Below, in pieces: positions 10,292 to 19,329 of a stretch of 64,000 nt of DNA. The notes under the pieces are model-generated. The model searched no databases and was not told the origin of the DNA. It saw nothing but the letters and a program-made list of their open reading frames with translations. This DNA is from Cupriavidus sp. 2SB (GTDB lineage Bacteria; Pseudomonadota; Gammaproteobacteria; Burkholderiales; Burkholderiaceae): positions 62,001-126,000 of the forward strand of contig NZ_SCMX01000005.1 in NCBI RefSeq assembly GCF_005503625.1, given 5' to 3'. Position 1 is the first letter of the stretch, and every line of letters begins with the position of its first letter. The translations under genes were made by a program, and so were the position numbers.

Positions 10292-10968
10292 GCGATCAAC
10301 TCCGGAAGGTCGCGCATGTCCGTGAAGATGGTCTTCGCGCCCGCTGCGCGTAGCTCATCGGCCGAATTCAGCGCGGCGTAACCGAACACGGTCATGCCCG
10401 CCGCTACACCCGCCGTGGTGCCCGTGGGGCTGTCTTCCACCACTGCGCACCGCGAAGGGTCCACACCCATCGTGCGTGCGGCCAGCAGGTACACATCCGG
10501 TGCGGGCTTAGTGTGCTCGACTTCGGTCGACGAGAAGATGTGCTCGCGCTCATCATCGACAAACAGGTCGATCAGCCCCGTATGGTTCAGTTGCAGCTTG
10601 ACCTTGATGCGGTCCGCACCCGAGGCCACGCAGACCGGCAGCCCGCTCGCCTTGATGGCTTCGATAGCCTGACGGATATACGGCACGGCTTCGAGTTCGG
10701 CCTGGAGCGTGGCGTTGCGGCGCACGAACCAGTCCGACAGGAAGTTCTCGGGCAACGGGCGGCCGAGACGGGCCTCGATGTTGCCGAGCTCATCCTTGAC
10801 GGCGCGCCCAAGGAACCATCGCTGCGAGTCTTCGAGCGAAATCTCGATGCCCAGTTCGTTGAGCACACGATTCAGCAGGCGATGGACGATGGGCTCGCTG
10901 TCAACGAGCACACCGTCGCAGTCGAAGATCACACAATCAAAACGGGCGGACTGGTTTGCTACGGTCAT
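10288..10968 (-). CDS. HAD-superfamily phosphatase, beta-phosphoglucomutase-like
   Basis: A 226-residue subfamily IA HAD hydrolase. Motif I is FDCDGVLVDSEP, the second motif contains VASGAD, the lysine motif is KPAPDVYL, and the final acidic motif is VVEDSPTG. It should hydrolyse a small phosphorylated metabolite or transfer a phosphoryl group; the substrate cannot be read from sequence. It overlaps both neighbours by four bases, suggesting a tightly coupled trio with the isomerase-like gene and ychJ. Confidence 0.87.
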   Translation of the reverse strand: MTVANQSARFDCVIFDCDGVLVDSEPIVHRLLNRVLNELGIEISLEDSQRWFLGRAVKDELGNIEARLGRPLPENFLSDWFVRRNATLQAELEAVPYIRQAIEAIKASGLPVCVASGADRIKVKLQLNHTGLIDLFVDDEREHIFSSTEVEHTKPAPDVYLLAARTMGVDPSRCAVVEDSPTGTTAGVAAGMTVFGYAALNSADELRAAGAKTIFTDMRDLPELIA

Positions 10969-11624
10969 GCGGGTTTCTTTTCCTTCGTCATGTCATTGCC
11001 GCCAACGGCGCGCAGTTCGGTCGTCCGTTGGCCTTTCAAATGGGCTTCCACCTGCTGGAAGCGGTCAAAGCCCCAGAACGGTTCGCCGTCGATGATGACG
11101 AAGGGCGAGCCGAACACGCCTTTCGCCATCGCCACGTCGATCTCCGACTTGAGCTGGTCCTTGATCTGATAGCTCGTGGCGCCTTCGTTCATCGCCACGG
11201 CATCGATGCCGAGCGCTTCGGCCAGCTTCGCGAGTTCGGCCGGTTCGGCGATGTTGATGTCATCGACAAACAGCGCGCGGTACACGGCCTTGGCGAAAGC
11301 CGTGGCCACGTCGCCGCCCCGATGATTCTGCAGCCACAGCACGGCACGCGCGGCGTGCTGCGTCGGCAGCGGGAAATGCGTGGGGCGCTTGTATTCGATG
11401 TCGTGAAACGCTGCGGTGCGCTCGAAATCGCGCCAGCAGTACTCGCCCTTGAGCGGGATCGATGGCAGCGGCGACGAGCCCGTGGTCTTGAACACCACGC
11501 CCAGCAGAATGGGATGCCAAAGCACGCCGCGCCCGTACTTCTGCGCGATCTCGTCAATGCGCGTGCTCGCGAAATAGCCGTAGGGCGAGGAGAAATCGAA
11601 ATAGAAATCGATGGGGCTGGTCAT
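10965..11624 (-). CDS. 2-hydroxychromene-2-carboxylate isomerase family protein (DsbA-like, GST-kappa fold)
   Basis: A 219-residue thioredoxin-like protein beginning with FYFDFSSPYGYFAS, the glutathione-binding N-terminus of NahD and kappa-class GSTs. The C-terminal GVFGSPFVIIDGEPFWG closes the family pattern. By family it may be a glutathione-dependent isomerase of aromatic intermediates, but no naphthalene genes are nearby. A role in detoxifying acyl-CoA by-products is only a guess. Its stop overlaps the HAD start by four bases. Confidence 0.83.
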   Translation of the reverse strand: MTSPIDFYFDFSSPYGYFASTRIDEIAQKYGRGVLWHPILLGVVFKTTGSSPLPSIPLKGEYCWRDFERTAAFHDIEYKRPTHFPLPTQHAARAVLWLQNHRGGDVATAFAKAVYRALFVDDINIAEPAELAKLAEALGIDAVAMNEGATSYQIKDQLKSEIDVAMAKGVFGSPFVIIDGEPFWGFDRFQQVEAHLKGQRTTELRAVGGNDMTKEKKPA

Positions 11625-11717
11625 CGCAAGGTGGCTCCGGTGAGGATGCGTTTCAGGGGCGTGTCAACTACGTTTCAGGTACGTCTCAACGTTGCAGCTT
11701 ATCCAAACTTCTACGAG

Positions 11718-12848
11718 CTATCCAAGCGCGCGGGCGATCAAAATCTTCTGGATATCGCTGGTGCCTTCGTAGATCTGGCACACGCGCACATCACGATAGA
11801 TCCGCTCCACCGGGAAATCGTTCACATAACCATACCCGCCGAACACCTGGATGGCATCCGAGCACACGCGCTCGGCCATCTCGCTGGCGAACAGTTTTGC
11901 CATCGCGGCTTCCTTCAGACAGGGCCGGCCCGCATCCTTCAGCGATGCCGCATGCCACACCATCTGGCGCGCCACCTCGATCTGCGTCGCCATGTCCGAC
12001 AGCCGGAACTGCACGGCCTGATGCTGGAACAGCGGCTGGCCGAAGCTCTCGCGTTCCTTCGCATACGCCAACGCGGCGTCGAACGCGGCGCGCGCCATGC
12101 CGATGCTTTGCGAAGCAATGCCGATGCGTCCGCCTTCCAGACCGGACAGCGCCATCTTGTAGCCTGCGCCTTCCTCGCCCAGCAGGCAATCCGCCGGCAC
12201 GCGGCAATCCTCGAATACGATCTGCGCGGTATCCGAGGAATGCTGGCCGAGCTTGTCCTCCAGGCGCGCGACGATATAGCCCGGCGTCGAAGTCGGCACC
12301 AGGAACGCGCTGATGCCGCGCTTGCCTGCTGCCTTGTCGGTCACGGCCATGACAATCGCCACATCGGCATACTTGCCGCTGGTGATGAACTGCTTCACGC
12401 CGTTGAGCACGTAATGATCGCCATCGCGGGTGGCCGTGGTGCGCAGTGCCGATGCATCGGAACCCACGTGCGGCTCGGTCAGGCAGAACGCGCCAAGCAT
12501 CTCGCCGCGCGCCAGCGGTACGAGCCACTTCTGCTTCTGTGCATCGTTGGCAAACGCCATCAGCATGCTGCACACCGGGCAGTTGTTGACGCTGATGACC
12601 GTCGATGTGCCACCGTCGCCGGCCGCGATCTCTTCGAGGATCAGCGCCAGCGACAGATAGTCCAGCCCCGCGCCACCCAGTTCCTCGGGTACGGCCACGC
12701 CATAGGCACCGAGCCGCGCGAGTTCGCGATGCACGTCCTTGGGGAACGTCTTGTCGCGGTCCCACTGCGCGGCCTGCGGCGCGATCACGTCCTGCGCAAA
12801 CTGGCGCACGGCGTCGCGGATCATTTCCTGTTCGGGGGTCAGCAGCAT
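11718..12848 (-). CDS. Acyl-CoA dehydrogenase, short/branched-chain type
   Basis: A 376-residue flavoprotein. FCLTEPHVGSDASA and FGGYGYVNDFPVERIYRD are the standard acyl-CoA dehydrogenase signatures. The catalytic glutamate is in the usual late position, in CQIYEGTSDIQ, unlike LiuA which has Gly there. It therefore belongs to the SCAD/short-branched-chain group and probably oxidises butyryl- or 2-methylbutyryl-CoA. Electrons go to ETF. It sits in the liu locus after the short-chain dehydrogenase gene. Confidence 0.9.
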   Translation of the reverse strand: MLLTPEQEMIRDAVRQFAQDVIAPQAAQWDRDKTFPKDVHRELARLGAYGVAVPEELGGAGLDYLSLALILEEIAAGDGGTSTVISVNNCPVCSMLMAFANDAQKQKWLVPLARGEMLGAFCLTEPHVGSDASALRTTATRDGDHYVLNGVKQFITSGKYADVAIVMAVTDKAAGKRGISAFLVPTSTPGYIVARLEDKLGQHSSDTAQIVFEDCRVPADCLLGEEGAGYKMALSGLEGGRIGIASQSIGMARAAFDAALAYAKERESFGQPLFQHQAVQFRLSDMATQIEVARQMVWHAASLKDAGRPCLKEAAMAKLFASEMAERVCSDAIQVFGGYGYVNDFPVERIYRDVRVCQIYEGTSDIQKILIARALG

Positions 12849-12884
12849 GTACGTTGTCTCGCGTGATGCGGCACGGGCGCACCC

Positions 12885-13565
12885 TTACCAGGGTATCGGC
12901 GCGCCGTCGTAGTTGTGGAAACTGCCGTTATCGGTCTGCGTCAGGCCAGCCAGCGTGCGACGAATGCCGGCCACGCTCTGCTGCGGCGTGAGGTCGGCCT
13001 GCGGTCCACCCATGTCGGTCTGCACCCAGCCCGGATGCAAGGCCACGCAGATGGCATGGCGCGCGTCTAGCGAGACGGACTTGAGTACCGCGTTGACCGC
13101 CGCCTTGCTGATGCGATACATCCACGCGCGGTTGCTCTCCATCCCGCCGATGCTGCCCATCTTCGATGACAGCACGGCCAGCACGCCGCCGCGCCCGTGA
13201 TTGCCGGTCTCGACAAACGGCAGCAGCAACGGCAATGCCATCATCGGCCCCAGCACGTTGCTGTGCATCACCGCATCGAAATCCTGTTTCGGAATCGGCT
13301 GCGCGCCCTCGGTACGCGGCCCGATCACGCCGGCGTTATAGATCGCCACGTCGATCGTCTCGCCATCGAGCTTCCAGCCCAGGCCCGCTACCGCTGCGGC
13401 ATCGGTCAGGTCCAGCTTGTGCGCCTCGGCGCCAAGCGCCTTGATCGCTTCGATACCTTCATCGCTGCGCGCGACGGCGATGACGCGCCAGCCATCGGCG
13501 CGGTACTGACGGACAAACTCAAGGCCGAGGCCGCGCGAGGCGCCGAGAACGAGAGCGGTGGGCAT
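12885..13565 (-). CDS. Short-chain dehydrogenase/reductase
   Basis: A 226-residue SDR with the nucleotide-binding loop LGASRGLGLEFV at the N-terminus and the active-site pattern SSKMGSI followed by YRISKAAVN (Tyr-x-x-x-Lys). The ATG at 13565 has AAGGA upstream and puts the Rossmann motif directly at the start. A longer reading frame to 13652 adds unrelated residues. Substrate unknown. Its place between a thiolase and an acyl-CoA dehydrogenase suggests a hydroxyacyl-CoA or ketone. Confidence 0.86.
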   Translation of the reverse strand: MPTALVLGASRGLGLEFVRQYRADGWRVIAVARSDEGIEAIKALGAEAHKLDLTDAAAVAGLGWKLDGETIDVAIYNAGVIGPRTEGAQPIPKQDFDAVMHSNVLGPMMALPLLLPFVETGNHGRGGVLAVLSSKMGSIGGMESNRAWMYRISKAAVNAVLKSVSLDARHAICVALHPGWVQTDMGGPQADLTPQQSVAGIRRTLAGLTQTDNGSFHNYDGAPIPW

Positions 13566-13608
13566 GGGAGAGATTCCTTTTTTGTTATTGGTTATCGATG
13601 AAGAACGG

Positions 13609-14790
13609 TCAGATGATTTCGATGCCGACCGCCGTGGCTTCGCCGCCGCCAATGCAGAGGCTGGCCACGCCGCGCTTGCCGCCGGTCTTGCGCAGCGCGC
13701 CGATCAGCGTGGTCATGATGCGCGCGCCCGAGGCGCCGATCGGATGGCCCAGCGCGCACGCACCGCCATGGATGTTGACCTTGTCGTGCGGAATCTTCAG
13801 ATCGTGCATCGCGGCCATCGGTACCACGGCAAATGCCTCGTTGATCTCGAACAGGTCCACGCTGTCGCTGGTCCAGTCGAGCTTGCGATACAGCTTGGCG
13901 ATGGCATCGACGGGCGCGGTCGTGAACCAGCCCGGCGCCTGCGCGTGCGAGGTATGGCCGAGCATGCGCGCCAGCGGCTGCAGGCCCAGCGATGTCGCGG
14001 TGGATTCGCGCATCATCACCAGTGCGGCGGCACCGTCATTGATCGACGACGACGATGCCGCAGTGATCGTGCCGTCCTTCGCAAACGCGGCTTTCAGCGA
14101 CGGGATCTTGTCGACCTTGATGCGGCGCGGACCTTCATCGGTGTCGATCACGGTATCGCCACCCTTGCCCGAGATCGTCATCGGCACGATCTCCCAGCGG
14201 AAGTCGCCCTGCTCCGTGGCACGCTGCGCACGTCGCACCGACTCCATCGCGAACGCATCCTGCTGCTCGCGCGTGAACTGATACTTGGCCGCGCATTCCT
14301 CGCCGAAGGTGCCCATCGCGCGACCCTTCTCGTATGCATCTTCCAGACCGTCCAGCATCATGTGGTCGTAGATCATGCCGTGGCCGATGCGATAGCCGCC
14401 GCGCCCCTTCGGGATCAGGTACGGCGCATTGGTCATGCTTTCCATGCCGCCCGCCACGGCGATATCGAACGAGCCAGCCAGCAGCCCGTCATACACGCTC
14501 ATCGCCGCGCGCATGCCCGACCCGCACATCTTGTTGACCGTGGTACACGCCACACCGAGCGGCAGCCCCGCACCAAGCGCGGCCTGTCGTGCCGGCGCCT
14601 GACCCTGTCCTGCTGGCAGCACGCAGCCGAACACGACTTCCTGCACCTGATCCGGCTGAAGACCGGCCCGCTCCACTGCTGCACGAATCGCCGCCGCGCC
14701 AAGCTGCGGCGCCGTCAGGCTACTGAGTTCACTCTGAAACGCGCCCATCGGGGTGCGTGCCGCAGAAACGATGACTACGTGATCTTGCAT
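13609..14790 (-). CDS. Acetyl-CoA acetyltransferase (thiolase)
   Basis: A 393-residue thiolase. The acyl-accepting cysteine is Cys89 in TVNKMCGSGM. NEAFAVVPMAA, GGACALGHPIGASGARI and SLCIGGGEATA supply the other catalytic segments. GAGGAGAC precedes the ATG at 14790. In leucine breakdown the pathway ends in acetoacetate plus acetyl-CoA, so a biosynthetic-type thiolase acting on acetoacetyl-CoA would fit here. It is 40 bases downstream of the carbonic anhydrase gene. Confidence 0.93.
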   Translation of the reverse strand: MQDHVVIVSAARTPMGAFQSELSSLTAPQLGAAAIRAAVERAGLQPDQVQEVVFGCVLPAGQGQAPARQAALGAGLPLGVACTTVNKMCGSGMRAAMSVYDGLLAGSFDIAVAGGMESMTNAPYLIPKGRGGYRIGHGMIYDHMMLDGLEDAYEKGRAMGTFGEECAAKYQFTREQQDAFAMESVRRAQRATEQGDFRWEIVPMTISGKGGDTVIDTDEGPRRIKVDKIPSLKAAFAKDGTITAASSSSINDGAAALVMMRESTATSLGLQPLARMLGHTSHAQAPGWFTTAPVDAIAKLYRKLDWTSDSVDLFEINEAFAVVPMAAMHDLKIPHDKVNIHGGACALGHPIGASGARIMTTLIGALRKTGGKRGVASLCIGGGEATAVGIEII

Positions 14791-14830
14791 GTCTGTCTCC
14801 TCGTGAAGCGGGGGGGTTCTGATGACGGGT

Positions 14831-15502
14831 TCAGCGGATCGATGCCTGCGGCGGTTCGCCGTATTGCTGGAGTGCGGCAGCGGTCTGCGTCTGCAATTCG
14901 TCGTTGTTGCTGGCGGCCATGCCCAGATCGCGCAGCAGGCCGTCGGACACGCCATAGATCCAGCCGTGCACGGTCACTTCCTGACCGCTGGCCCATGCAT
15001 CCTGCAGCACGGTGGTCTGGCAAACGTTGTTGACCTGTTCGATCACGTTCAGCTCGCACAGGCGCGTATGCGCATCGTCTTCACGCAGCACGGTGCCGAG
15101 ATAGGCGGAATGCTTGTCGGCCACATCGCGCACATGGCGCAACCAGTTGTCGGCCAGGCCCACGCGCTCGCGCTTGAGCGCCACCTTGACGCCACCGCAG
15201 CCATAGTGACCCACCACGGTGATGTGGCGCACCTTGAGCACTTGCACAGCAAACTGGATCACCGACAGCGCATTCAGGTCGCTGTGCGCGATCACGTTGG
15301 CGATGTTGCGATGGACGAAGACTTCGCCGGGGGCCAGGCCCAGGATCTGGTTGGCGGGCACGCGCGAATCGGAGCAGCCGATCCACAGGTACTCGGGCGC
15401 CTGCTGGTTAGCCAGGCGCGTGAAGAATTCGGGGTCTTCCGCGTTGACGCGGTCTACCCATTCGCGATTGTTGCGGAACAGCTGGGCGATGGCTTCACTC
15501 AT
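14831..15502 (-). CDS. can: Beta-class carbonic anhydrase
   Basis: Cytosolic zinc enzyme interconverting CO2 and bicarbonate. Zinc and active-site residues are Cys43, Asp45 and Arg47 in [10 protein letters not shown], and His99 and Cys102 in GHYGCGG. The length of 223 residues is typical of the Can type. Its ATG overlaps the aceK stop by four bases. A supply of bicarbonate for methylcrotonyl-CoA carboxylase is a natural reason for its place in the liu locus, but that is inference. Confidence 0.95.
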   Translation of the reverse strand: MSEAIAQLFRNNREWVDRVNAEDPEFFTRLANQQAPEYLWIGCSDSRVPANQILGLAPGEVFVHRNIANVIAHSDLNALSVIQFAVQVLKVRHITVVGHYGCGGVKVALKRERVGLADNWLRHVRDVADKHSAYLGTVLREDDAHTRLCELNVIEQVNNVCQTTVLQDAWASGQEVTVHGWIYGVSDGLLRDLGMAASNNDELQTQTAAALQQYGEPPQASIR

Positions 15503-17310
15503 GCTGCCCTCCTTGCGTCGTCGATTGTTGCGCCGCCGTAGCGGTGATGAAAACGGTCATGCTGTGAATAGGCAAAAAAGTCATGGACATGACCGGCCAG
15601 AAGCCGGTCTTTGTAGTGCTGCCACATGGCAGCGTCAAAGAAATCGGGATGATGCCGCAGGAACGCGGCGCGCACGCGCGGATCGCCAAGCAGGAACGTG
15701 CGGTAGGTTTCCGGAAAGACATCGTGCGGACCTACGGTGTACCACACGTCGCCTGACATTTCCTCCTCTTCGTTGCGCGGCTCGGGCACGCGGCGAAAAT
15801 TGCAGTCGGTCAGGTACTCGATTTCGTCGTAGTCATAGAACACCACGCGGCCATGGCGCGTGACGCCGAAATTCTTGTAGAGCATGTCGCCCGGGAAGAT
15901 GTTCGCGGCGATCAGTTCCTTGATGGCATCCCCATACTCGCGAATGCCGTGGTCCACCTGTTCGTCGCTGCCGTCCTTGAGCCAGATGTTCAGCGGCGTC
16001 ATGCGACGCTCGATATAGACGTGCCGCACCACGATCTCGTCGGTGCCATCCTTCGCACGCTGGTATTCGAGCATCGACGGTGCATGCTGCTCCAGTTCGC
16101 GCAACAGCGCGTCATCGAAGCGCGACAGCGGAAATGCCACGTTCGAATATTCAAGCGTATCGGCCATGCGGCCCACGCGGTCGTGCTGCTTCACGAGCTG
16201 GTACTTCGACTTCACCCCTTCGCGCGTGGTTTCCTTGGGCGCGGGGAACGTATCGCGGATCACCTTGAACACGTACGGGAACGAGGGCAGCGTGAACACC
16301 AGCATCACCAGTCCCTTGATGCCCGGCGCGCTGACGAAGCGGTCCGACGAATGCTGCAGGTGATGCAGGAAATCGCGATAGAACAGGTTCTTGCCCTGCT
16401 TGTGCAAACCCAGGCTCGAATAGATCTCGGCGCGCGCCTTGCGCGGCAACAGGTCGCGCAGGAACGTGACGTAGGCCGACGGAATCTCCATATCGACCAT
16501 GAAGTACGCATGCGCGAACGAGAACAGGATCAGCAGTTGCTCGGGCCGCAGCAGGACCGCGTCGAGCACCAGCTTGCCGGACGCGCCATGGATGACCGGG
16601 ATCACCATCGGCCAGGTCTGGTCGCCGTTGACGATGCGTCCAATGATGAAGGCCGACTTATTGCGGAAGAACAGCGACGACAGCGTATGCACCTGGAAAT
16701 TCGGCGCCACGGTGAACGCGCCGGCATGTTCGTCGATGGCCTTGAGCACGTAGCCCACATCGCGCCGCAGATCTTCGAATGGCAGGTCGAGCTGGAAGTT
16801 ATGCACGACCCGTTCGAAGCAGGCCGCCATGCCCTCGCGGCTGCCGGGATAGTAGGCGCGGTATGTGGGCCGCATCGGCGACTCTTCGTTCTCGATGTAT
16901 TCCGTCGAGATGGCCGGGCGCACAAAGATGAAATCGTTGTTGAAGTACGAACGATGCAGGATGCGTGTGCAGACCGAGTTGAAAAACGTCTCGGCCAGTT
17001 CGGGCTGGTGGTGGTTGGTCAGCAGCCCGATGTAGTGCAGCTTGATCTGCTGCCAGATGGTGTCGTCGATATGCTCGGCGTCGTATTCGTCCTGCAGCAA
17101 CACCTCGCATTCGCGCACGCGTTCGTTGTAGAACGCGATACGGTCGCGCTGCAGTTGCTGCAGCCCGTGCCAGTCAGCCGCCTCGAAGCGCGTCTTCGCC
17201 TGGATGCTGACTTCGCGGAACAGCCGGTAATGCTTGTCGAACCCGTCCAGCATGGTCCGCGCCACATCGTAGGCAATCTGCGAGGAAAGCAGCTTGGGGA
17301 AGTGGGACAT
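15499..17310 (-). CDS. aceK: Isocitrate dehydrogenase kinase/phosphatase
   Basis: Bifunctional enzyme that phosphorylates or dephosphorylates isocitrate dehydrogenase and so switches carbon between the TCA cycle and the glyoxylate shunt. The 603-residue length and the nucleotide-binding region [20 protein letters not shown] followed by FKVIRDTF match AceK. The ATG at 17310 ([16 protein letters not shown]) is the family start; the frame runs 22 codons further upstream without homology. It lies between liuA and can, away from any aceA or aceB gene in this window. Confidence 0.95.
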   Translation of the reverse strand: MSHFPKLLSSQIAYDVARTMLDGFDKHYRLFREVSIQAKTRFEAADWHGLQQLQRDRIAFYNERVRECEVLLQDEYDAEHIDDTIWQQIKLHYIGLLTNHHQPELAETFFNSVCTRILHRSYFNNDFIFVRPAISTEYIENEESPMRPTYRAYYPGSREGMAACFERVVHNFQLDLPFEDLRRDVGYVLKAIDEHAGAFTVAPNFQVHTLSSLFFRNKSAFIIGRIVNGDQTWPMVIPVIHGASGKLVLDAVLLRPEQLLILFSFAHAYFMVDMEIPSAYVTFLRDLLPRKARAEIYSSLGLHKQGKNLFYRDFLHHLQHSSDRFVSAPGIKGLVMLVFTLPSFPYVFKVIRDTFPAPKETTREGVKSKYQLVKQHDRVGRMADTLEYSNVAFPLSRFDDALLRELEQHAPSMLEYQRAKDGTDEIVVRHVYIERRMTPLNIWLKDGSDEQVDHGIREYGDAIKELIAANIFPGDMLYKNFGVTRHGRVVFYDYDEIEYLTDCNFRRVPEPRNEEEEMSGDVWYTVGPHDVFPETYRTFLLGDPRVRAAFLRHHPDFFDAAMWQHYKDRLLAGHVHDFFAYSQHDRFHHRYGGATIDDARRAA

Positions 17311-17420
17311 GGACGGGCGGTTCCGAGCAAGAAAGAAAACGCGAAAGGCAGTCGAGATTGTAAGGGCGTTCGGCACTTACCATTGGGTATCCCCGCTGGC
17401 GAGAACCGAACGCGCGCCGA

Positions 17421-18602
17421 TTACATCGTTTCCGCGAACAATTCGCGGCCGATCAGCATGCGGCGGATTTCCGAAGTGCCCGCGCCGATCTCGTACAGCT
17501 TGGCATCGCGCCACAGCCGGCCCACCGGATACTCGTTGATGTAGCCGTTGCCGCCGAGGATCTGCACCGATTCGCCCGCCATCCACGTCGCCTTCTCGGC
17601 GGTGTACAGGATCACGGCCGCGCAATCCTTGCGCACCTGGCGCACGTGATCGGTGCCCAGCGAATCCAGGTTCTTGCCCACCGTGTACAGATAGCTGCGT
17701 GCCGCCTGCAGCGTGGTGTACATATCGGCCACCTTGCCCTGGATGAGCTGGAATTCGCCAATGCTCTGGCCAAACTGCTTGCGGTCGTGGATGTACGGCG
17801 TCACTACATCCATGCACGCCTGCATGATGCCGACCGGGCCGCCCGACAGCACGGCGCGCTCGTAGTCGAGCCCGCTCATCAGCACCTTGGCACCGCTGTT
17901 TTCCGCGCCGAGGATGTTTTCCACGGGCACTTCCACGTCCTGGAACACCAGTTCGCCGGTGTGCGAGCCGCGCATGCCGAGCTTGTCCAGCTTCTGCGCG
18001 ACCGAGAATCCCTTCATGCCCTTCTCGACGATGAAGGCGGTCATGCCGCGCGCGCCAAGGTCCGGCTCGGTCTTGGCGTAGACCACGAGCACGTCGCAGT
18101 CAGGACCGTTGGTGATCCACATCTTGGTGCCGTTCAGCACGTAGCGGTCGCCCTTGAAATCCGCGCGCAGCTTCATGCTGACCACGTCCGATCCCGCATT
18201 CGGCTCGCTCATCGCCAGCGCGCCGATCCAGTCGCCGGATACCAGCTTCGGCAGGTACTTCGCCTTCTGCGCAGCCGTGCCGTTGCGATGGATCTGATTC
18301 ACGCACAGGTTCGAATGTGCGCCATAAGACAACCCAACCGATGCCGACGCCCGGCTGATCTCTTCCATCGCGATCATGTGCGCGAGGTAGCCCATGTTGG
18401 CGCCGCCGTATTCCTCGGCCACCGTGATGCCCAGCACGCCGAGATCGCCCATCTTCTTCCAGGCATCCATCGGAAACTGGTCGGTGCGGTCGATCTCGCC
18501 AGCGCGCGGTGCCAGTTCGGCCTGCGCCCAACTGCGCACGGATTCGCGCAGCATCTCGATGTCCTCGCCGAGATCGAATCTGAGGCCGGGAAGTTCGGTC
18601 AT
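17421..18602 (-). CDS. liuA: Isovaleryl-CoA dehydrogenase
   Basis: Oxidises isovaleryl-CoA to 3-methylcrotonyl-CoA, the first committed step of leucine breakdown after the keto-acid dehydrogenase. The protein has 393 residues. The catalytic base is placed as in isovaleryl-CoA dehydrogenases: Glu248 in [12 protein letters not shown]. The late position, which is Glu in most relatives, reads EIGAGTSE here. This is a strong specificity signature. CAGGAGACAACC precedes the ATG, and a palindromic operator with promoter lies 55-85 bases upstream. Confidence 0.95.
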   Translation of the reverse strand: MTELPGLRFDLGEDIEMLRESVRSWAQAELAPRAGEIDRTDQFPMDAWKKMGDLGVLGITVAEEYGGANMGYLAHMIAMEEISRASASVGLSYGAHSNLCVNQIHRNGTAAQKAKYLPKLVSGDWIGALAMSEPNAGSDVVSMKLRADFKGDRYVLNGTKMWITNGPDCDVLVVYAKTEPDLGARGMTAFIVEKGMKGFSVAQKLDKLGMRGSHTGELVFQDVEVPVENILGAENSGAKVLMSGLDYERAVLSGGPVGIMQACMDVVTPYIHDRKQFGQSIGEFQLIQGKVADMYTTLQAARSYLYTVGKNLDSLGTDHVRQVRKDCAAVILYTAEKATWMAGESVQILGGNGYINEYPVGRLWRDAKLYEIGAGTSEIRRMLIGRELFAETM

Positions 18603-18657
18603 GGTTGTCTCCTGATTGGGCGTTTTGCTTGCGTTGTCTGGCTTTGGCTGTGTCGCT

Positions 18658-18685
18658 ATTTTATTGACGTTTACGTAAACGTCAA
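18658..18685 (-). promoter_or_regulatory. liuA promoter with LiuR-type palindromic operator
   Basis: On the minus strand a TTGACG -35 box is followed after 16 bases by TAAAAT. The spacer and -35 box are covered by a palindrome of 22 bases (24 counting one more pair at each end, 18663-18686), with arms TTGACGTTTAC and GTAAACGTCAA. MerR-family regulators bind such palindromes in promoter spacers, and the liuR gene lies directly upstream. That LiuR binds here is inferred from position and symmetry. Confidence 0.82.
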
Positions 18686-18717
18686 TTAGGTACGATGCGC
18701 AGGTTCGGACTCTTCTC

Positions 18718-19143
18718 TCACGCTGCCTGGCTGGTGCCTGCCGCGTGATGTGCCGCCAGCAGCGCCTTACACTGCCGCTCGTGCTGGTCGATCTCGGCAA
18801 GCTGCGCCTGCAGGTCTTCCATCTGGCGTTCCAGCGTGCCGCGATGCTGTGACAACAGATGCAGAAATCGTTCGAGTTGCGGCGCCGTATCGCGCGGAGA
18901 TTCGTAAAGATCCAGAATCTCGCGGATCTCGTTGAGAGTGAGCCCTAACCGCTTGCCGCGCAGCGTCAGCTTGAGGCGGGTCCGCTCGCGGCTGTTGTAG
19001 ACGCGCTTGCGTCCGCTGGGGCCTTCACGGTCGGGCGACAGCAGGCCCTGATCCTCGTAGAAACGGATGGCGCGTGGCGTGACTTCGAACTCGCGCGCGA
19101 GGTCCGTGATCGTGTAGGTGGCGGAAGATGGCTGAGCCGACAT
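18718..19143 (-). CDS. liuR: MerR-family regulator of leucine/isovalerate catabolism
   Basis: A 141-residue regulator. The N-terminal winged helix-turn-helix is [20 protein letters not shown], the diagnostic MerR opening, followed by the second helix [20 protein letters not shown] and a C-terminal coiled coil. No metal-binding cysteine cluster is seen, as expected for the acyl-CoA-sensing LiuR branch. The ATG at 19143 has AGGA six bases upstream. It lies upstream of liuA on the same strand, 115 bases away, and is divergent from a metallo-hydrolase gene. Confidence 0.9.
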   Translation of the reverse strand: MSAQPSSATYTITDLAREFEVTPRAIRFYEDQGLLSPDREGPSGRKRVYNSRERTRLKLTLRGKRLGLTLNEIREILDLYESPRDTAPQLERFLHLLSQHRGTLERQMEDLQAQLAEIDQHERQCKALLAAHHAAGTSQAA

Positions 19144-19229
19144 ATGGCGTCCTGCGAAAGTGAACGATCGTTCGTGGATTCGTTGCGCGATCAAGTTTTT
19201 CGTCTAAGATGACGAACGTGGGTCGCAGA

Positions 19230-19251
19230 TTGACGTTAACGTTAGCGTCAA
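19230..19251. promoter_or_regulatory. Second LiuR-like operator
   Basis: A 22-base near-palindrome, TTGACGTTAAC followed by GTTAGCGTCAA, with one mismatched base pair. Its outer arms are identical to the palindrome in the liuA promoter. It lies in the divergent gap between liuR and the metallo-beta-lactamase-fold gene, so it could control either or both. No matching -10 box is obvious on either strand. Confidence 0.7.
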
Positions 19252-19329
19252 CTTCCCCGCCTGACAATCGACATTCGAGAGCGCGCCGGCAAAAGCCCCG
19301 AGCGCGCCGGCTTTTCCGTGAGACATCCC

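Noticed and set aside
19288-19322. Direct repeat GAGCGCGCCGGC, twice, upstream of the metallo-hydrolase
   Set aside because: Two short GC-rich copies so near each other are unsurprising at this base composition, and they have no T run or operator symmetry of note.
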